Below are positions 17,629-26,486 of a stretch of DNA of 64,000 nucleotides, one piece after another. The stretch spans positions 312,001 to 376,000 of the forward strand of contig JAUIES010000002.1 of NCBI GenBank assembly GCA_030429705.1. Reading direction: 5' to 3'. Positions within the stretch are counted from its first letter, which is position 1. Each line of letters begins with the position of its first letter. A program made the position numbers and the translations under genes. The DNA is from Phycisphaerae bacterium. GTDB lineage: Bacteria > Planctomycetota > Phycisphaerae > Phycisphaerales > UBA1924. The notes under the pieces were generated by a model. That model was not told the DNA's origin, did not search any database, and worked only from the letters and a program-made list of their open reading frames with translations.

Positions 17629-18078
17629 TCAGCTGGGCGCACCGGGGACCGACCCACCCGTCGCCTGCTCGAGCGTGCCTTCGGCTGCTGCTTTGGTCAC
17701 GGCCTGGCTGATTTCGACGAACCGAAGCCTCAACTCGTGGAGTACACCCTCAAGTTTGGTCTTTTCGTCTTCTGACAAATTCCCCTTGGTCTTTTCTTCG
17801 ACGACTCCGAGCAGATCGATGTGGAATTTGGCCAGATCAAGGGCGACCATCGCCTGCCCGGTCTGCGGATCAGGGAAACCGCCCATGTACATGAGTGATT
17901 GCGTCACAAGCACTTCCAGCAGGTGATCAAACTCAACATGCTCGGGCATGCGACCTTGACCGGCCTCACCTGCAGCCGGTTGGGCTGGGGCGGCTTCCTT
18001 CAGTTTTTCTTTCTCAGCTTTGGCTTGAGATTTCCAGTCGTCGTCCACGATGATCTTCGGTGCTTGGTCTTCGGACAT
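17629..18078 (-). CDS. DUF1844 domain protein
   Basis: This 149-residue soluble protein has the DUF1844 pattern FDHLLEVLVTQSLMYMGGFPDPQTG in two blocks, and the helical segment DLAKFHIDLLGVVEEKTKGNLS. The family is common in planctomycetes, acidobacteria and deltaproteobacteria and has no established function. It is the first gene of the sdhC-sdhA-sdhB-nadC-birA run, 40 bases before sdhC, and is divergent from the parvulin-like gene. The N-terminus and C-terminus are low-complexity Ala/Pro/Gly. A link to complex II is inference from position only. Confidence 0.85.
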   Translation of the reverse strand: MSEDQAPKIIVDDDWKSQAKAEKEKLKEAAPAQPAAGEAGQGRMPEHVEFDHLLEVLVTQSLMYMGGFPDPQTGQAMVALDLAKFHIDLLGVVEEKTKGNLSEDEKTKLEGVLHELRLRFVEISQAVTKAAAEGTLEQATGGSVPGAPS

Positions 18079-18163
18079 GCCGCTGCGTTCCTTCCGCTAG
18101 AGTAGTATCGTCTTGAAACGCATCGTAGCGTGATCAATCACCGCCGTGGACACTGAGAGCACG

Positions 18164-19468
18164 ATGAACTTCACCAATTTTCGCTTCGGATCGATCAACT
18201 CACCCAAACCGACTCGGGCATTCTGGACTCATCTCGCCATCAGCGTGATCGCCGTCGCGCCTGGCGGATGCAGCCGAATACCGATCCTCAACGATGGTGC
18301 GGTCGCCACCGTTCTCCAGCCAGAGGATTTCGCACCAGAGGTCACCACCGAGCAAGCATCTGCACCCTCGCGCACCTTGCCTGCTCGTTCGACTGAGTTT
18401 GTCGATTCGTCGCCCGAGGCGGTTCTGTCCGTTCGAGAAGGTGCGCCGCAAGTCAGTGAAGTTTCAGCCTCGCCGGTTGAAAGACCTGTGCTGATCGAAT
18501 CCAAGGTCGGCGATGTGAACGGCAAACCGATTTTTGCGACTGAGTTTCTTGAGCCCATGGCTGCTCGCATGACAGCCGAAGCAGAACGCATGCCTCGACC
18601 TCAATGGGTTCCCTGGGCTTATGAACAAATCGAACGCGGGTTGCAAGAAATCATCACCGATGAGTTGCTCCGGGCGGAGGCGCTTTCAAGGTTATCGCCT
18701 GAACAAAAACAGGGGCTTCGCGCGTTTCTGACCAACATTCGTGGCGATCTTGCAAGTGGTGCAGCTGGTAGTCGATCGCTTGCCGCGAAACGACTGGCCG
18801 AAGAGGAAGGGATGACCGAAGACGAGTTCATCCGCTCGAAAGAGCAAGAGGCGTTGATTCGCACGACGCTCTTCCGGGATATTGACAATCGCGTCAATGT
18901 CTCGTGGCGTGACATCGAACAACGCTATCAGCGTGATTTTGAAAACTACAACCCGCCTGCAACTGCGGTCTTCCGTTTTATTCGCGTTCCAACGGATGAT
19001 GTTGATGCAGTCGCATTTGTCAATGACGCGATCGCCGACGGCCGCCCGTTCGCAGAGATAATCAGCGAATCGAAGTCTAACTACAAGCCAGACGAAGGGG
19101 GTCTCGATGAGATCCCGATTCAGGATTCACTCGAAGAGACCGAACTTTTTGGCGGTCGTATTCTCAACGAGCAGGCGCATTCAGTCGCGCCAGGTGAGAT
19201 TGCGGGTCCGTTCGAACTGGGCAGTTACACGGGTTGGCTCAGTTTCGAAGAGATTCGTCAGGAGTCGATCTCGCTGTACGATGCGCAACTTGTCATTTAT
19301 GATCAGATAACGACAGAACGCAGGTCCAAGGAGTTGCAACGGTTTATGAAACGCTTGCAAAATCGCGCGAGTTTCTCATCGCTTCAGGAGATGCGTGATC
19401 GCATTTTCGCTGTTGCCGACCGTCGGTACGGCCGCTCAGCACCGACACCACAACTCAATCAGCCATGA
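18164..19468 (+). CDS. Parvulin/SurA-like peptidyl-prolyl isomerase, exported
   Basis: This is a probable periplasmic folding factor. An N-terminal hydrophobic segment (FWTHLAISVIAVAPGGC) could be a signal peptide or a weak lipobox with Cys. A linker rich in Pro, Ser and Ala follows, then a SurA-N-like helical domain beginning VNGKPIFATEFLEP. The C-terminal part follows the rotamase pattern only loosely: VFRFIRVPTDD, DGRPFAEIISES, EGGLDEIP and SVAPGEIAGPFELGSYTGW. It may be a divergent parvulin that works mainly as a chaperone. A GTG at 18146 is an alternative start. The stop overlaps the next gene by four bases (ATGA). Confidence 0.75.
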   Translation: MNFTNFRFGSINSPKPTRAFWTHLAISVIAVAPGGCSRIPILNDGAVATVLQPEDFAPEVTTEQASAPSRTLPARSTEFVDSSPEAVLSVREGAPQVSEVSASPVERPVLIESKVGDVNGKPIFATEFLEPMAARMTAEAERMPRPQWVPWAYEQIERGLQEIITDELLRAEALSRLSPEQKQGLRAFLTNIRGDLASGAAGSRSLAAKRLAEEEGMTEDEFIRSKEQEALIRTTLFRDIDNRVNVSWRDIEQRYQRDFENYNPPATAVFRFIRVPTDDVDAVAFVNDAIADGRPFAEIISESKSNYKPDEGGLDEIPIQDSLEETELFGGRILNEQAHSVAPGEIAGPFELGSYTGWLSFEEIRQESISLYDAQLVIYDQITTERRSKELQRFMKRLQNRASFSSLQEMRDRIFAVADRRYGRSAPTPQLNQP

Positions 19469-19884
19469 TCGTTCACCGGTTGCGAGCACGCTTACAGCGA
19501 TTATCCAACGGCGATCTCGGGCGGCAGGGTGAGCGAGCCGCTGAACGGTACTTGAAGAAGTCCGGGCTGCGCGTCTTGGGGCGAAACTTGCACACGCTCG
19601 CTGGCGAAGCCGACCTGTTGCTCGAAGACCGTCAGACGAACGCCGTGATTCTGGTTGAGGTCAAAACTCGCCGGCGTGACACAGCAGACCGTGATCGCAA
19701 CGAGCCCGAACGACAAATCACACGAGACAAGAGAAGGCGACTGATTGGTATCGCGCAGTGCCTGCGGCGAGCGAACGGCTGGAACAACCGACCCATCCGG
19801 ATCGATGTCGTGGCCGTTGACTTTGTGCAACAAAACAGTCAGCCCGTCATTCGCCACCATCAGAATGCCGTCTCGACGAACTGA
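19465..19884 (+). CDS. YraN/UPF0102 family nuclease-like protein
   Basis: This 139-residue member of the UPF0102 (YraN) family has a restriction-endonuclease-like fold. The conserved G-x-x-GE-x-AA pattern appears as RQGERAAERYL, followed by the catalytic-type E-x-K array GEADLLLED and VILVEVKTRRR. It is about 20 residues longer than many homologues. The family is widespread and its role is still unclear, with links to DNA processing. The start ATG overlaps the TGA of the parvulin-like gene, so the two are translationally coupled. It is convergent with the next gene. Confidence 0.88.
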   Translation: MIVHRLRARLQRLSNGDLGRQGERAAERYLKKSGLRVLGRNLHTLAGEADLLLEDRQTNAVILVEVKTRRRDTADRDRNEPERQITRDKRRRLIGIAQCLRRANGWNNRPIRIDVVAVDFVQQNSQPVIRHHQNAVSTN

Positions 19885-19898
19885 TAATTCTTGGCGAT

Positions 19899-21449
19899 TT
19901 AGCCGTCACCGTCGGTCGATTCTGGCGAGGTCTGTGGGCTCTCGTCATCTTCTTCGCCATCCTCCGGTGTCGCTTCGGGCGGCTCGTCTTCGCTTGGTGA
20001 CGAAATTTCTGTCCCCGTTATCACGCGCAGATCAGGATCGCTGGCCTGCAACTGTGCAACTCCAGATTCGTCAATCGAGGTCTGCCAAATATACACCCTC
20101 TTGAGTGCTGGCATGTTGACCAAGTGCTCTACAGCTGCATTGGTGATTGGCGTGCCGTACATGTTGAGTACGGCAAGATCTTCAAGTGGCTCGAGTGACG
20201 CAAGTCCGGCATCTGAAATATCTGCACGACTGATGTTCAATCGCTCAAGTCCGACCAATCGACCAACCGCAACGAGGATTTCATCGGTCGCATCAAGGCC
20301 ACCGATGTTCAACTCGACGATCGACCCCGCTACCGGAAGCAGAGCCTCGATATCACCAAGTTGGATCGGCCGAGAGAGGACACCAAAATTGACAACCAGA
20401 TCGAACGACTGTGCGGACTCAAAACTCGCGTGCCCGCCGAGCGCCATCACCGCATCGATGACAGCCCGATGCGCCTGCGCCTGTTCGGCCTGATCATCTG
20501 GGTCTTCAATCGGCTCTACCGGCGCTGGATCGGTGGAGAAGGGCTGATTCGGTGCAGACCCTGCGTTTTCGGCCTGACCTTCAATCCACTTGCGGATCAT
20601 GTCGATTTGCCAATCCGGGAGCGGCTCGCCTCGTTTTGGCATGAAGTCGCGGTCACTCGGAGGCAGAATGAGTCGCTCATATAGCGGACTCACCTCGGGC
20701 TGACCTGCAATCACAACTTCGTCGTAGTACGGGCTTGCTTGCAATGCGGCAAGTGAATCGAGCCGCAGTTTGCCGTTCTGCTTTTCTTCACCGTGGCATT
20801 TGAAGCAGGTCTGTTCAAAAATCGGAAGCAGGTCCCGCTCAAAACTGACGACCTCCGGCATGACTTCAGGTTGGTCGAGTGCTACGACTGGCTCATTTGA
20901 CGCGGCTGTGCCGAGGATCGGTTCGAACACCCAGCCCTTCCCATGCGTAATCTCGCCTCCTTCGTGTCCGGTGAAGCCGACGGAAGCAGCAGCCAGAACC
21001 AGCAGCAAAACATAGCCGCGGCGCGATCGCGGTCGATCACCGCGGGCTGCAAACGCTCCGAAAAGCAGGCTCAGCAGAGCCAGAGATGACGCAGCGATAC
21101 CAAACCATCGGTGCAACTCAACGGAATCGTCGCCGGCGAATCCCGCGGCCTCGGCATGAATCCAACCCGTCGATATGGCTGCAGCCGCACCGCCGATCGA
21201 AACGAGCAAACAACCGAGCGCCGCCGGTGAGGGACGATCTCTTCGAGTGACAATGCGGATGAACTCGAAGAATACAGCCGTCAGGATCAAAGCTATGGCG
21301 AAATGAATCATGGATGGGTGCAATCGTCCGACTGTTTCGAGCCAGTCTGCTGCATCCGCAGCCCCGGCGGACGATGCAGCGAAGGCACAGGTGAAACTCG
21401 CCAGTCCCGCGTGTGAGAACCGATAATTTGTTCTTTTCGTGTAGGGCAT
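19899..21449 (-). CDS. DUF2231 membrane / planctomycete cytochrome C / leucine-rich repeat protein
   Basis: This is a 516-residue composite protein. Residues about 35-190 hold four membrane helices resembling DUF2231 (RLHPSMIHFAIALI). A planctomycete-type cytochrome c module follows with the heme motif CFKCH at 215-219. Then come leucine-rich repeats (LERLNISRADISDAGLASLEPLEDL and neighbours) and an acidic Glu/Asp/Pro tail. The open frame extends 86 codons upstream, but ATG at 21449 (MPYTKRTNY) fits and leaves 34 bases to the divergent cytochrome gene. The domains suggest a membrane-bound heme protein with a protein-binding face. Its electron partner is unknown, though divergence from the other cytochrome gene suggests joint regulation. 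Confidence 0.82.
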   Translation of the reverse strand: MPYTKRTNYRFSHAGLASFTCAFAASSAGAADAADWLETVGRLHPSMIHFAIALILTAVFFEFIRIVTRRDRPSPAALGCLLVSIGGAAAAISTGWIHAEAAGFAGDDSVELHRWFGIAASSLALLSLLFGAFAARGDRPRSRRGYVLLLVLAAASVGFTGHEGGEITHGKGWVFEPILGTAASNEPVVALDQPEVMPEVVSFERDLLPIFEQTCFKCHGEEKQNGKLRLDSLAALQASPYYDEVVIAGQPEVSPLYERLILPPSDRDFMPKRGEPLPDWQIDMIRKWIEGQAENAGSAPNQPFSTDPAPVEPIEDPDDQAEQAQAHRAVIDAVMALGGHASFESAQSFDLVVNFGVLSRPIQLGDIEALLPVAGSIVELNIGGLDATDEILVAVGRLVGLERLNISRADISDAGLASLEPLEDLAVLNMYGTPITNAAVEHLVNMPALKRVYIWQTSIDESGVAQLQASDPDLRVITGTEISSPSEDEPPEATPEDGEEDDESPQTSPESTDGDG

Positions 21450-21483
21450 AGATGAATCCACCAAAGGTCTGTATCCTGAAATC

Positions 21484-24400
21484 ATGAGAATCTCACTCGC
21501 ACTCATCGGTCTGAGCATAGCGACTGCCGCAGTTGCGCTCCCACTGTCTTCATGGACGCACGACGATGTCGTCTCCATCGAGTCTAGTTCCGGCTCCGAA
21601 ACGGTTGATTTTGCGCGTGATATTCGCCCGATCCTCTCCAATAAGTGCTTTACCTGCCATGGCCCAGACGAGGCGACTCGTGAAGGTGATTTCCGCCTTG
21701 ACCGCAAACAAGACTTGTTTGGTGAGATTGTCCCCGGCGTTCGACCTGTCGTGCCGGGTGATCCTGAAGACTCTGAGATTTATCTGCGCCTGACCGAGCC
21801 TTTTCCGGAGGATCGCATGCCGCCGCCCGATTCCGGGCTCAGCCTGAGTCAACATGAGATTGAGTTGATGAAGGGATGGATTTCGGCAGGCGCACCGTGG
21901 GAAGACCATTGGTCGTTCTCGCCCCCAACGAAGCCAACGATGCCGACTGTCAATCAGATCGGCTGGGCGCGTTCGGATCTTGATCGTCTGGTCCTGAGCC
22001 GGATTGAGGACGCTGGACTAACACCGAACCCGGAGGCGGACAGAGCCACGCTTATCAGGCGGGTTTCGCTCGACCTGACCGGCTTGCCTCCGACGCCCGA
22101 ACAACTGGCAGACTTTCTGAACGACAGTGCCAACGGAGCCTACGAGCGGATGGTCGATCGGTTGCTCGATTCACCGCACTTTGGCGAGCGATTCGCCCGG
22201 CTGTGGCTCGACCTTGCGCGATACGCCGACACGAAAGGGTACGAAGCGGATCGCAGGCGCACGATGTGGCCGTACCGCGATTGGGTCATCGATGCTTTCA
22301 ACGCCGACATGCCGTTCGATGCGTTTGCCCGGCGGCAACTCGCTGGCGACCTGTTGCCCGACCCCACGCAGGATGATCTGATCGCCACCGGTTTTCATCG
22401 GAACACGATGACGAATGACGAGGGGGGGACAGATGACGAAGAGTTTCGGGCTGCTGCTGTCATCGACCGAACCAACACGACCATGACAACCTGGATGGGT
22501 CTGACGATGGGCTGCGCGCAATGCCACACCCATAAGTACGACCCAATCACCCACGACGATTACTACCGCTTCTATGCCATCTTCAACAACACGGCGGATG
22601 CGGACCGCATGGATGAAGAGCCAAAACTGACCGTCATCGATGAAAGACATCGGGCGAAGCTCGATGAATTGCGCAGACAACGCAATCAGATCGAAGCCGC
22701 TCGGCTAGCCGCGGTGAATCCTTCGGCGTACACCGACCCGGGGAGGTCGAACGGAGATTCTGAAGCAGGATTTGTACCGTTCATTGATGATCTGTTACCA
22801 AGTTCATACAAGCAGGACATCGAGACACCGTGGCCCTGGGTCAAACATGAAACCCCCAACTCGGGCAGTTGGTCTTGGACCATCGATGCAGGCGAGGCAT
22901 TTCTGCAGCGATTCTTCACAGAGATGTTTCCGTCGTACACGATCGTCGAAGGTGACAGAATCACAACTGCAGTTTTGCTCGATCCTGACCATCCAACGCG
23001 CGAGATCATGATTCAGGTTCGCAGATCTGACGGCCGATGGTTGCACCGAGCGTACTGGGGTGAGAATCTCATCGAGTTTGGTGCTGAAGGGACAACCGAA
23101 CGCTTGCGGCTCGGTGATCTTCCTGAGGCCGGACAATGGGTTGTGCTCGATATACCGGTAGCCACCATCGGATTGGCGCCGGGCATGCAGATCGACGGGG
23201 TCGCGTTCTCTCAGTATGCGGGTCGCGTTTCATGGGATCGGACTGGCATTGTCTCGGAGGCTCCGATCACGCAAGATTGGAAGACTTCATTGCGTGCGTG
23301 GCTCGATCTCGAAGCGACTCGAGACTTCGCTGGACTCGACGAGTCGCTTCAAAAGATCGCAGACACCGAACCATCCGATGAGCGAATTGTGCGGCACTAC
23401 TTGCAGCAAGTTCACGAACCGACACGCGTCGAACTCGCCAAGTCGCGTGAACAAATCAATGCTGTGTCGGCCCAGATTGCGGCCATTGAAAATGCCGGAC
23501 CAAAGATGCCGATCATGCGTGAACTCATGGGCGATAACCGACGCACAACGCGCGTGTTAGAAAAAGGCAGCTATCTCAGTCCGGCGCATGAAGTTTCGCC
23601 TGGTGTACCCGCAGTGTTCGCAGATGTCACAAGTGACAGCCCCACAAACAGGCTGGAACTTGCCGATTGGCTTGTCAACGAAGAAAACCCTTTGACAGCA
23701 CGCGTCACGGTCAATCGACTTTGGGAGTGCTTCTTTGGAGTCGGCATTGTTGAAACCACTGACGACTTTGGGACACAAGGCGTTTTGCCGACCAACCCGG
23801 AGTTGCTGGACTGGCTCGCGCTACGGTTCGTGGATTCAGGTTGGAGCATGAAGGAGTTGTGCCGCACAATCGTCACCAGCGCCACCTATCGCCAGTCGTC
23901 CAGAGCCAGTTCCGAGAAACGGTCGATTGACCCCACCAATACCCTGTTGGCTCGAGCGCCTCGCTTTCGCCTTGATGCCGAGTTTGTGCGAGATTCGGCA
24001 CTCGCCGTTGCTGGATTGCTTTCACCCAAACTCGGCGGCCCGCCCGTGTTTCCTCCGCAGCCCGAGGGAGTGTGGAGTGTGGTGTATTCTGGTGATAAAT
24101 GGACCACAAGCAAAGGCGAGGATCGATATCGTCGCGGGCTGTACACATTCTGGAGACGCACAAGCCCGTACCCAAGCATGATGACTTTTGATGCGGTTTC
24201 GCGGGAAATCTGTGTCGCGCGGCGTATCCGCACCAACACGCCTCTTCAAGCATTGGTCACGCTGAATGACCCGGTTTTCGTTGAAGCAGCGCAGGCACTT
24301 GCCCGGCGGATGATGCTGACCGCCGATCGTCCTGACAATCTTCGGCAGATCGCTGCTTCGGGCTTTTCGCTCAGTCTCATGAGAACAGCCTCCGACGCTG

Positions 24401-24591
24401 AAGTGGATGAACTTGTCAGACTATTTGAGTCTGAACAGGAGCGACTTGAGAACGATGCCGAGGCTGCAGCCGCTCTGGCGGGCGCTCCGCCGGTAGATTC
24501 TCCGCCCGATGCGACCACGGTCGACATAGCCGCCTGGACATCGGTCGCATTAGTCTTGTTGAACCTGGATGAGTTTCTCACACGCCCTTGA
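21484..24591 (+). CDS. PSCyt1-DUF1549-DUF1553 planctomycete cytochrome protein
   Basis: This is a large secreted protein (1035 residues) of the planctomycete-specific type. A signal peptide covers about residues 1-20. The first c-type heme motif is CFTCH at residues 55-59 (PSCyt1 module). DUF1549 follows with ARLWLDLARYADTKG and a second heme-like CAQCH at 344-348. A central insert of about 180 residues with a beta-rich, carbohydrate-binding-like look precedes DUF1553 (NRLELADWLV, NRLWECFFGVGIVETTDDFG). These proteins nearly always travel with a DUF1501 partner, as here. Role unproven; involvement in polymer degradation or outer-surface redox is a common proposal. The ATG at 21484 has no strong ribosome site. 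Confidence 0.92.
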   Translation: MRISLALIGLSIATAAVALPLSSWTHDDVVSIESSSGSETVDFARDIRPILSNKCFTCHGPDEATREGDFRLDRKQDLFGEIVPGVRPVVPGDPEDSEIYLRLTEPFPEDRMPPPDSGLSLSQHEIELMKGWISAGAPWEDHWSFSPPTKPTMPTVNQIGWARSDLDRLVLSRIEDAGLTPNPEADRATLIRRVSLDLTGLPPTPEQLADFLNDSANGAYERMVDRLLDSPHFGERFARLWLDLARYADTKGYEADRRRTMWPYRDWVIDAFNADMPFDAFARRQLAGDLLPDPTQDDLIATGFHRNTMTNDEGGTDDEEFRAAAVIDRTNTTMTTWMGLTMGCAQCHTHKYDPITHDDYYRFYAIFNNTADADRMDEEPKLTVIDERHRAKLDELRRQRNQIEAARLAAVNPSAYTDPGRSNGDSEAGFVPFIDDLLPSSYKQDIETPWPWVKHETPNSGSWSWTIDAGEAFLQRFFTEMFPSYTIVEGDRITTAVLLDPDHPTREIMIQVRRSDGRWLHRAYWGENLIEFGAEGTTERLRLGDLPEAGQWVVLDIPVATIGLAPGMQIDGVAFSQYAGRVSWDRTGIVSEAPITQDWKTSLRAWLDLEATRDFAGLDESLQKIADTEPSDERIVRHYLQQVHEPTRVELAKSREQINAVSAQIAAIENAGPKMPIMRELMGDNRRTTRVLEKGSYLSPAHEVSPGVPAVFADVTSDSPTNRLELADWLVNEENPLTARVTVNRLWECFFGVGIVETTDDFGTQGVLPTNPELLDWLALRFVDSGWSMKELCRTIVTSATYRQSSRASSEKRSIDPTNTLLARAPRFRLDAEFVRDSALAVAGLLSPKLGGPPVFPPQPEGVWSVVYSGDKWTTSKGEDRYRRGLYTFWRRTSPYPSMMTFDAVSREICVARRIRTNTPLQALVTLNDPVFVEAAQALARRMMLTADRPDNLRQIAASGFSLSLMRTASDAEVDELVRLFESEQERLENDAEAAAALAGAPPVDSPPDATTVDIAAWTSVALVLLNLDEFLTRP

Positions 24592-24623
24592 ACGCCGTCG
24601 CGGCTGATTGATTGGAAGTACAC

Positions 24624-26072
24624 ATGCACCCCTATCACCAATACCAACGCTTGCTCACGCGTCGTCATTTTCTCAGCAAAGGGTCGTTGGGAGTCGGTGC
24701 GATCGCACTGGCCGCTCTGGGTGGAAAAACCACCGCCAGTACAGCGATGGGTTCGCTTCTGCCTGGCAGTCCGCCGGCCCCGCACTTTGCTCCCAAAGCC
24801 AAGCGGGTGATCTACCTGCACATGGCCGGTTCCCCCCCGCAACAGGACTTGCTTGATCCTAAACCAAAACTGACCGAACTCGACGGCCAACCCTGCCCCG
24901 ATGAACTGCTCGAAGGCGAACGGTTCGCGTTCATCAAGGGTCACCCTACGATCCTCGCAAGCCCATACGCTTTCAAGAAGCGAGGCAAGAGCGGCATCGA
25001 AATCTCGGAACTCATGCCAGGTCTCGCCGGCATGGCGGACGACATTACGGTTATTCGTTCCATGCACACTGATCAGTTCAACCATGCTCCGGCCCAGTTG
25101 TTTCTGTATACGGGACTACCACAACTCGGCCGACCTTCGATGGGGTCATGGCTCACCTACGGACTTGGCAGCGAGAACCAGAACCTGCCCGGATTCGTCG
25201 TACTCGTGTCGGGCAATAGCAATCCGAGCGCGGGCAAAAGCGTGTGGGGCTCGGGGTTCTTGCCAAGTGTGCACCAAGGCGTGCAGTGCCGATCGAGCGG
25301 CGATCCAATCCTGTATGTCAGTAACCCCGTTGGCGTGAGTCGCCCGTCCCGTCGGCGTTCACTCGATGCGCTCGGCAAACTCAACGAACTGGCGCACGAA
25401 CAGCACGGCGACCCGGAGACGCTCAGCCGCATCCAGCAGTACGAACTCGCGTTCCGGATGCAGATGTCCGTACCCGAGGTCAGCGACCTGGCACTGGAAA
25501 GCCAGAGCACGCTCGAAGCGTATGGAGCCGAGCCGGGAGGGAGCAGCTTTGCCAATAACTGCCTGCTCGCTCGTCGATTGGTCGAGCAGGGTGTTCGATT
25601 CGTACAACTCTTTGACTGGGGGTGGGACACGCATGGCACCAACCCGAGCGATGACATCATCAACCAGTTGCCGCTCAAGTGTCGTCAGACTGACAAGCCG
25701 ATTGCGGCGCTGCTGACCGACCTCAAGCAGCGCGGCCTCCTCGAAGACACACTCGTGATCTGGAGCGGTGAATTCGGCCGAACTGCGATGAACGAAAAAC
25801 GAAACGGCTCCACCTATCTCGGCCGTGATCACCACCCCCACTGTTTCAGCATCTGGATGGCGGGGGGAGGCATCAAGGCCGGTCATGTCCACGGCGCGAC
25901 TGACGAACTTGGTTATCGCATCACGGACGGCGCGATGGATGTGCATGATCTACACGCGACCATCCTGCATCTCATGGGGATCGATCATGAACGGCTCACC
26001 TACCGATTCCAGGGCCGCGATTTCCGATTGACCGATGTTGCGGGCAATGTGGTCCAGAGCATCATCGCTTGA
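24624..26072 (+). CDS. DUF1501 protein with Tat signal
   Basis: This is a DUF1501 protein of alkaline-phosphatase/sulfatase-like fold, exported by the twin-arginine route. The Tat motif TRRHFL has Arg13-Arg14, followed by a hydrophobic stretch ending near KTTAS. Typical family segments are IYLHMAGSPPQQDLLDPKP, FDWGWDTHG, VIWSGEFGR and GRDHHPHCFSIWMAGGGIKAG. The start is ATG 24624, five bases after GGAAG; the TTG at 24612 is less likely. It follows the DUF1549/DUF1553 gene by 32 bases and surely shares its transcript. The catalytic metal residues are not certain by eye. Confidence 0.92.
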   Translation: MHPYHQYQRLLTRRHFLSKGSLGVGAIALAALGGKTTASTAMGSLLPGSPPAPHFAPKAKRVIYLHMAGSPPQQDLLDPKPKLTELDGQPCPDELLEGERFAFIKGHPTILASPYAFKKRGKSGIEISELMPGLAGMADDITVIRSMHTDQFNHAPAQLFLYTGLPQLGRPSMGSWLTYGLGSENQNLPGFVVLVSGNSNPSAGKSVWGSGFLPSVHQGVQCRSSGDPILYVSNPVGVSRPSRRRSLDALGKLNELAHEQHGDPETLSRIQQYELAFRMQMSVPEVSDLALESQSTLEAYGAEPGGSSFANNCLLARRLVEQGVRFVQLFDWGWDTHGTNPSDDIINQLPLKCRQTDKPIAALLTDLKQRGLLEDTLVIWSGEFGRTAMNEKRNGSTYLGRDHHPHCFSIWMAGGGIKAGHVHGATDELGYRITDGAMDVHDLHATILHLMGIDHERLTYRFQGRDFRLTDVAGNVVQSIIA

Positions 26073-26486
26073 TCAATAGGCTTCACACGGGATTTCACCG
26101 CCGATACCGAACTGATCAACTGCGAGAAAACTCGAGCACACGGCCATCAGGTTGAATTGAGACACAATGCCTCCTTCACGGCTCGTTGATATGTGTTCAC
26201 CCCACCACTGATTGGTTGCGAAGGCACTGGCAACACTCAAACCGAATCACAATACACCGCGCTAGACCGTCGACTTTAATCTGTTGCTGAACTGTTATTC
26301 GCGACCTTTGCGTCCCAATAACATCCTCCGCACGGATAGAGCATGGGCAGACTGGTTCCAAACGCCCAGAATGACGCTCAAAGTGTCAGTGAGGATGCGA
26401 TTTCTTGTAGATTCGTCAACCAAATTCGTGTTTAATGAAGGAAACAGCCCGCAAGACGGGCACCTACCTGGGAAGAAGGAGTAGAG
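26073..26486. other. Intergenic leader region with short hairpin before the dockerin repeat gene
   Basis: This 414-base gap is AT-richer than its surroundings and has no credible gene. A possible -10 box TTTAAT lies at 26431-26436, but I could not find a convincing -35. Just downstream is a 5-bp hairpin (GCCCG 26447-26451, CGGGC 26457-26461), then GAAGAAGGAG, the ribosome site of the next gene. It probably carries that gene's promoter and leader. Confidence 0.5.

Noticed and set aside
26284-26484. 66-residue open frame upstream of the dockerin repeat gene
   Set aside because: It overlaps the probable leader and ribosome site of the next gene and has no conserved features.
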